From the NCBI GenBank assembly GCA_039707465.1, contig CM077649.1, forward strand, positions 16,260,001-16,324,000: DNA of 64,000 nucleotides, read 5' to 3'. The notes under the pieces were generated by a model. That model saw only the letters and a program-made list of their open reading frames with translations, did not search any database and was not told the origin of the DNA. A program made the position numbers and the translations under genes. Source of the DNA: Rhabdophis nuchalis (lineage: Eukaryota; Chordata; Lepidosauria; Squamata; Natricidae). This document shows positions 57,679 through 64,000 of the stretch, piece after piece (the first letter of the stretch is position 1; each line of letters opens with the position of its first letter).

Positions 57679-58940
57679 AATAATAGTAATTGCTTGGATG
57701 TACAAAAATCCAGCTGAGAAGCCCTGTGGGATATTTGTTGTATTTTGCATGGTATTTGAACCTGGAAACCCAATTTATTGTTGCAAAATATTTTAGGATT
57801 CCTAAGCCAACATCAAACCATCATTTCAGCTTATAGTTCTTTACAACCTTGGTTTGTTTAGGAACAATTCGCCTTAATTCTGATAGAGAAAGCCATTTCT
57901 TCCCTACCTTATATGTATCAGCATGCTACATATGTTCACATTGTTGTTTATAAAGCCATAACGTATTACAAAAAATGTATGGACAGCAATATATTTTAGT
58001 TTACTTAGAATACCATTTTTCCATTATGAGAAAACTGCAGCAAAAATGTAAACATTTCAGTGGTGTTTTCATGAAAAGGTTCATATGGCTTTTCAAAACC
58101 TAGATGCTTTCTGAGCCTTTTGAGATGTTTAGTGAATTCCTTCTTATTTGATGAAATCATGTGCCCATTCCTATGATTTTAGGCATCTCGTGAAAAATTT
58201 AAAAGACCATAAAGTGCAATAGGTGAAACCATAAATCCTGCCCTTTTCCCAAATACTTAAAGAAAACTGCTGCATTCATACCCTTTAAGTCTTTAAAGAG
58301 ATCTATTTTGCCAAAAGGTTACAGGGCCTCCTATTATGTCCAACTTTCATATAAAACGTTCATGTATTCCATCTCCTTCAAAACATCTTATATTTTTTCC
58401 TAAAGTCAAATTATTTGGTCAAACTAGTTGACCAAAGTGAGCAGTAAACGTTAAGTCTACAACTTAGTGTAGCATGACAAGAATCAAGTCTTCATTACAG
58501 ATTCATTTGTGATTATTTTTCAGACTAGTCTGAGTTTTAAAGAAAGTATTTATTGTAGACATTCACTAATTTAAATATTGACAAGGGCAAATGTATTCCT
58601 TGCTAGCCACCCTTACTATTCTGGGGCTTGCCTTGGATTAAGATGATTACAGTTCCTTTACTGAAGCAGATCTTCAGGCATGTGCTCCTAATTTTACTAA
58701 CTAGTAACTCTTTTCAAAAAATAGAAGAGAAAGTTAAGTTTTAAAGTATTGGAGATGACAGCCATTATTTTGCTATGCCTCATTTAGCAAGAAAAGCTAT
58801 GAGCTTCAGGCGAGTCTCCACCTTCTGTTTTAATGGAAAAAATTGCATACAGTATTTTTCATGGTATCATTGTTGTTTCTTCTCCTTCTCATGCTTAGAA
58901 TTCTCTGCATTGCCTGAAAGACTTTGCAAACGTTGTACCT
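57679..58940. other. Unique intronic sequence
   Basis: Nothing recognised. Confidence 0.4.
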
Positions 58941-59078
58941 AAGGGGTGTCAAACTCACGTCGTCACGGCAGTGTCACATGATGTATCGGATCTTTTCCCC
59001 CTCTTCACTAAACTGGACAAGGGCATGGCCCAGTGTGTGACACATCCGGCCCATGGGCAAGGAGTTTGCTAGCCCTAT
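58941..59078. mobile_element. Probable hAT-like MITE remnant
   Basis: 'aggggtgtcaaactcacgtc' at the left and 'gcaaggagtttgctagcccta' at the right look like worn CAGGGGTGTCAAACTC termini. No TSD was found. Confidence 0.4.
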
Positions 59079-59107
59079 TGTAGACAATTTGGAAGTAGGA
59101 CCTAAGC

Positions 59108-59269
59108 CAGTGGTGGGTTTCTGCAGGCTCGCACCTACTCGCGAGAGCCGGTTGGTGAAATTTAGAGAACCGGTGAGAGGGGGTTCCACCGGCGTACCTG
59201 GAAGTAAATCTGGCCCGCTGCTGCCAGTGACCCAACGGGAAGGAAAGGAAGGAAGGAAGGAAGGAAGGA

Positions 59270-59301
<32 letters not shown>

Positions 59302-59313
59302 AGGAAGGAAGGA

Positions 59314-59401
<88 letters not shown>

Positions 59402-59573
59402 ATCATCACAATTGAGTCCAAAATTTTGGTTGCTAAGCAAAAGCATTGTTAAATGAGTCTCGCCACATTTTAAAAGGTGGCCACTCCCACCCTGTCACAT
59501 GACTGCCAAGCCACGCCCACAAAATAGGCCACACCTACAGAGTAGGTTCTAAAAAATTTGAAACCCACCACTG
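59108..59573. mobile_element. hAT-like element with an internal GAAA/GGAA array
   Basis: Ends CAGTGGTGGGTTTC and GAAACCCACCACTG, with the exact 8-bp TSD acctaagc (59100-59107 and 59574-59581). The interior contains a long purine microsatellite and a stretch like the 47-kb DNA element ('attgagtccaaaattttgg', 'ttgctaagc'). Confidence 0.92.
59238..59401 (+). repeat. (GGAA)n(GAAA)n microsatellite
   Basis: About 160 bp of GGAA and GAAA units inside the hAT-like element. The Lys/Glu/Arg-rich and Phe/Ser/Leu-rich ORFs are artefacts. Confidence 0.96.
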
Positions 59574-59581
59574 ACCTAAGC

Positions 59582-59977
59582 TCAGCACTCTTCTGTAATT
59601 GAATAAAGTTGTCAGCCTTTTTGGGGGGAGGGGTCCCTCACAAGCCTGGAAAAAAGGACAAATAACTTGTGCAGCAGCCACAGAAATAGATTGGCTGCTG
59701 TAATGGGTAGCGGAGATATGCTGTGCACATGTAAAGTCCAGAGCATTTCTTCCTAAAGAGTCTTTAAATCACTCTATTGCCTGTTTCTTACTAGATTTCC
59801 TGCCCAACCATTGTAAAATAATGGTCTCCCTTGTTTTGAGGAAGTGGCTTGCTCCCATTAGCCTGCATGTTCTTCAGGTGCCAATACAGATTATGTATAT
59901 TGGAGCCTCTCCCATATATATGGAAACTAAAAACACTCGGTGACCCAGAGAAAAGTATGCATCATTGAAATGGGTAA
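59582..59977. other. Unique intronic sequence
   Basis: Nothing recognised. Confidence 0.4.
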
Positions 59978-59979
59978 TA

Positions 59980-60211
59980 CAGTGATCCCTCGTTTTTTCG
60001 CGGCTTCATGTTTCGCGGCTTCAGTGCTTCGCGGGTTTTTCAAAAATACAGAATAGAAAAAAAATGCATCGGTAGGAGGCAAGCACCCCCTAGTGCTTGC
60101 TTTAAACGATGTCCACCAACTCAAGTTTCTGGTGCGAATCCTACTTCGCGGTTTTTCAGTTTTCGCGGAAGGTTCCGGTCCCCATTAACCGCGAAAAACG
60201 AGGGATCACTG
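59980..60211. mobile_element. Tc1/mariner-like MITE (232 bp)
   Basis: Ends CAGTGATCCCTCGTTTTTTC and its complement, flanked by TA (59978-59979 and 60212-60213). The interior has repeated 'ttcgcggcttca' motifs. No coding capacity. Confidence 0.88.
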
Positions 60212-60213
60212 TA

Positions 60214-60689
60214 ATTTAAATATACCATTACCTTTGCTTATATTTCTTAAAGTTATAAATGACTCCTTTTAATCTAGTAAAAATTAAATAATGTGGAATT
60301 GTTTTTATTTTATATAATAAAATAAAATAATGCAACAATGACCTGTGTTGCTGAAGATCAAGTCATCTGCCATGAGCTTTGTGTACTAAAATGATTGGAG
60401 AATGACATGCGATGCTTGATATAATTTTGCTTTTATTATTGGTAAATGAGCATATATGGGCATAATAATTATGCCGAAATGCACATTAGGAAGATGTTAG
60501 AACAATGCTGGTTTACCTTGTTCTGCGTATCTAGCTGATCCTAATCTAGAGTTTACATTTGCTCCAGTTTGCTTAGTGAGGTTCTAGTTTTGTTTTGTTT
60601 TTAAACATTTTAAGACACAATCCAGGCTATGTGAAAGAATGGGTTCTGTTCCATATAAATATCTTTAAATGGGATGCTAAATACAAGGT
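60214..60689. other. Unique intronic sequence
   Basis: Nothing recognised. Confidence 0.4.
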
Positions 60690-61288
60690 TACTCTTTCTT
60701 TCTTTTTCTTTATTTCCATTTCTATACCGCTCCTATCTCCCCAGTGGGACTCAGGGCGGTGCACAGGAAAATTAAAAAGAATGCAACAAACAGACAATAA
60801 TAAATACAATCATATCGTTAAAATGTAATTAAATTAAATGTGGCCTGTGCTAAAATGTAGTTAAAACAAAACTGTTAAAATTCAATAACTAAATCTGTAG
60901 TAATTACATCAGGATCTAGGCTGGGCCAGCTAGATGAAAAAAGTGTGTCTTGAGCAATCGGCAGAAGAGGTGCAGGTCCGTGGTGGTACGAAGGTCAGGG
61001 GGTAGGTCGTTCCAGAGGGCTGGATCCGCCACAGAGAAGGCCTTTTCCTGGGGGCTGCCAGCCAGCATTGACCGGCAGACGGCACCCTGAGAAGGCCCTC
61101 CCTGTGGGAGCAGATCGGCCGAAGGGAGGTATGTGGTAGGAGGCGGTCCTGCAAGTAGCTAGGCCCCGTGCCATGGAGCATTTTAAAGATGGTTACCAAC
61201 ACCTTGAAGTGAACCCGGAAGGCCACTGGTAGCCAGTGCAACTCGCGCAGGAGAGGTGTTACATGGGAATACCGTGAGGTGGCACGCA
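60690..61288 (-). mobile_element. 5'-truncated L2/CR1-type LINE
   Basis: The minus strand reads TSRYSHVTPLLRELHWLPVAFRVHFKVLVTIFKMLHGTGPSYLQDRLLPHTSLRPI. The frame slips near AAPRKRPSLW before the C-terminus. The 3' UTR and hairpin (ctcctatctcccc on the plus strand) end in a TTTC-rich tail (60690-60713). Confidence 0.88.
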
Positions 61289-61599
61289 AGACAAGCTACC
61301 AGCCATGAGTGGCCCAACTGAATTATATTGATCTCTAAGCCCCATTGGATCACTTACAGCCAGCCATTCTATCTGTTCTACATTACCTCCCAGGGGTGTC
61401 TGAAGAATGGAGAAGGAATTGTTTTAATACCACCTTGAGCTCTATTTGCCACAGTCCATTCAGTGCTGATCACTGTGAACAGGTGGCAGTGGTGGTGATA
61501 GGCGGTGGTGGTCCCTGCTGCCTAGAACAGTTGATTGACGCTGCACCAACCCCCCTACCCCCGCAATATTTGCTCTATAAGACTCATAGACATTTCCAC
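61289..61599. other. Unique intronic sequence
   Basis: Locally GC-richer, with GGTGGTGATAGG-type simple sequence. A 96-codon ORF here shows no recognisable family. Confidence 0.4.
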
Positions 61600-61760
61600 T
61601 CACTTTTGTTATTTAACAACCAGGTTACTATATAATCAACTGCAGTGATTCACTTAACAAATGTGGCAAGAAAAGTTGTAAAATTCACTTGACAAATTTC
61701 TCACTTAACAATATACATTTTGGATTCAATTGTAGTCATACGTTGAGGACTACCGATATC
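61600..61760. mobile_element. Fragment of the 'tagtcctc' DNA-transposon-like family
   Basis: 'gcagtgattcacttaacaaa', 'aaattcacttgacaaattt' and 'gtagtcatacgttgaggact' match the 47-kb element in reverse orientation. Confidence 0.6.
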
Positions 61761-62009
61761 GAGTTACTGTTGCATGGTAATGATAATGATATACATGGAA
61801 ATGTTGAACTTATTAGACCTGACTTTGCAACAAAAAAAAAAACCCACCCACCCTACACGGACCTGCCTATATACTCAAACACTACCTTAACAGCTCTTAG
61901 GTCCTTCGATAGGACTTTAACTGTTAAGTTTTTACCAGTCCCAGACTGTGAATCAAATTGATATAATAATAATGGTATCACCTTTGAAAATCAAGAGGGT
62001 GTTTTAGAA

Positions 62010-62108
62010 CAGGGGTCCCCAACCTTTGCAACTTTAAGTCTGAAGGACTTCAGTTCCCAGACTTCTCCAGCCAGCTTTGCTTAAAGTTGCAAAGGTTGGG
62101 GACCCCTG
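62010..62108. mobile_element. Palindromic hAT-like MITE, centre-deleted (99 bp)
   Basis: Ends CAGGGGTCCCCAACC. The exact TSD ttttagaa is at 62002-62009 and 62109-62116. The left arm is complete up to the turn (ccagctttgc). The inner right arm is missing, so the deletion falls on the opposite side from most other copies. Confidence 0.92.
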
Positions 62109-62116
62109 TTTTAGAA

Positions 62117-63305
62117 CATTCATTAGTCTATTAATGTCCTGCCCAATGCTTTCTGATTTTTGGATAGTATTGATTTGGATGACTTTCCTCCAGGAACGGA
62201 AACTCAAATTCAATGTCTCTTCTTTGGCATGATGGACAAACTAAATTACCGTAATAAACAAACCATCCCCTGGGAAAGAATCTTTCTTCCTTCCTAAATA
62301 TACTAGTTTAGCTATCTCATATGATGCCACCTCATCACTGTCATTCAATTCAATTTAATTAATTTAAAATGGCTGCTCTCTTTAGAAGTCTCTGGGTAGA
62401 AAAAAACTAACTCAAAAGCAGATAGTCGAGACAACTAGAAGAACAAATAATATAAATTGTACAAAAACTAATACAATAGGGGCTTAACTAATAAATTAAA
62501 GCCACATTAATCCCAGTTCTGGAAACAGAGTTGTCCATAGCCATTAAATTATTTCATATTTAATTTTGAAGGTCTTGTTATTGTTTTTCAAGTCTCTTCA
62601 CATTTGATTGGATTTCTACCACACTTGAGACTTTGTGTCACTGTGAATTTGACTTCTGTGGCTATATTGTCCTTTTTAAAGCACTTGTGTTGCACTGTAA
62701 AAAAATGAATCTTTGTGATGGAAAGCAATTACTTCTGATTTTGTTATATAAGATGATTTGGTATCTTTGTAATATCCCAAAACACATGTGGATAAGGAGT
62801 ATTAAGAGATAAATTGGATGAAAGAATAAGCATCTAGCTCTTAATCTCTCCTTCTGTTGCCCATGCTCTGCAAATAGCAATGAGGACTGGTGTTAATAAA
62901 ATATACACAGAACCATCCTACTCTTACTTCACTTCTTACTTTCTATTCTCTTACCTTCCTCTGAAGTGTTTTCACCATCATTAATGCAAAACTACAGGCA
63001 TCTAGAGAGAATCTGTGCTGTGAGAGACATACATATTTCTTACAGAATGTCCAGAGGCTCTAGAAAATTTAAGGAAGAGCTTCGCTGTGAATTTTCCAAT
63101 CTTATAAGTCAGGTTTGACCATCCAAGACAGATTCAAGCAGTCACATTTCACCAGAGTGCATGAATTGCAAATGACTAATGATTAATAGAAAATGCTTCA
63201 AGTCTACCATTTCTTTCTAGATAAAGATAAAAAAGGCAAAATATCAAAAAAGGAATATCTACCCCACTTTAATCATTTATTTTATTTATTAATCAAATTT
63301 GTATA
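62117..63305. other. Unique intronic sequence
   Basis: Nothing recognised. Confidence 0.4.
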
Positions 63306-63311
63306 GTTGCA

Positions 63312-63675
63312 TGTTGTGGCCCAGCCGGCTCCGGATTAGCTGCTGATGGATTCCTCTAGTGAGGAGTCCTATGAGTCGGCTCTAGAGGAGGAAACCCAGT
63401 TTGTCCCGGATGTCAGGCTAAGGATTGAGAGGAGGCAATTAGCAGAACGACGCCATCGGAGATAATCAGTATCAGCTGCCTAATTGCCTGGCTCTTCCCA
63501 AGAGGCTTTAAAAGAAATCCTCTCTGAAGAGTAGGTTTGCAGGAAACAACAGAGAAGCTACAGAGTCGGAGAATTGTGTTGTGTAATCTTTCAGTCTAGT
63601 TCAGGTTAGTTCAGGCAAGCTGCCAAGTAGCAGTTCGTCTAGTTAATTATCTTGTGTAGGGAGGGAGTCAGAACA
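63312..63675 (+). mobile_element. Probable solo LTR (364 bp), same family as 21.0 kb
   Basis: Begins TGTTGTGGCCC and ends CAGAACA, with an exact 6-bp direct repeat gttgca on each side (63306-63311 and 63676-63681). TATA-like ctttaaaag at 63506-63514. Relative to 21005 it lacks about 75 bp between two gaggagga repeats. No internal coding region is adjacent. Confidence 0.7.
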
Positions 63676-63681
63676 GTTGCA

Positions 63682-64000
63682 AAAAGTGACTTTTGGCAGG
63701 AAATTAAATAAAACAACAAATATAATATATATATAAAATCCACAATCAAAGCTCAATATTATAAAAATGAACATACAGCTCCTAGGCAAAGAGAGGATAA
63801 AAAAGGCAACCCTAGCAATGGAGGCATCTAAATATGTCTCATTTTAACGTCTAATTAAAGTATTTTGAGCCGACAAAAAACATAGCTTCTAAAGAAAACT
63901 CTGCTGTGATACTCTCGACTTTTTAAAGAATTTTATTAATCAGATTTTTAAAAAGTGCAAATGTAAAAGAAAAACAAATCAGCCTGCAGAAAGAAACTAG
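63682..64000. other. Unique intronic sequence
   Basis: AT-rich with a short TA run. Nothing else recognised. Confidence 0.4.

Overview
The window is vertebrate nuclear DNA, most likely from a squamate reptile and plausibly a snake. The evidence is a very high density of short 5'-truncated CR1/L2-type LINE copies, tRNA-derived SINEs of squamate type, many palindromic hAT-like MITEs, Tc1/mariner-like elements and long AT-rich microsatellites. There are no bacterial-style genes, operons, rRNA genes or CRISPR arrays. Nearly all ORFs longer than 60 codons come from transposon reading frames or simple repeats. Family names here rest on sequence features and recall, not on a database search. The one cellular gene I can support is on the + strand. 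A GC-rich CpG-island promoter and 5' UTR (about 31.69-32.42 kb) leads into a short first coding exon (32424-32526). It encodes a signal peptide ending in QVLRI and is split after the first base of the next codon by a consensus splice donor. Both the peptide and the splice phase match exon 1 of ionotropic kainate glutamate receptors, best GRIK1. Everything downstream to 64 kb would be the start of a large intron 1. Everything upstream is intergenic and transposon-rich. Layout: 0.3-2.3 kb holds a SINE, two LINE 3' ends and a MITE. 2.8-10.2 kb holds a 1.2-kb segment present twice in inverted orientation (3193-4390 and 9042-10207), with MITEs at the junctions and a LINE nested in another LINE between the arms. 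11.3-24.6 kb is a run of LINE 3' fragments, including the two longest intact RT C-terminal frames (12.2 and 23.5 kb), with an LTR at 21.0 kb. 24.6-30.9 kb is comparatively transposon-poor. At 30.9-31.7 kb a MITE carrying a nested LINE abuts the CpG island. In intron 1 a perfect 65-bp hairpin and a 122-bp tandem triplication lie just after the donor. Further along are about 12 more LINE copies, several hAT and mariner-like elements, an LTR and large microsatellites. I found no new gene system. The most interesting structures are the MITE-bounded inverted duplication, the hairpin close to the GRIK1 donor, the recurrent central deletions in palindromic MITEs, and the variety of microsatellites attached to LINE 3' ends.
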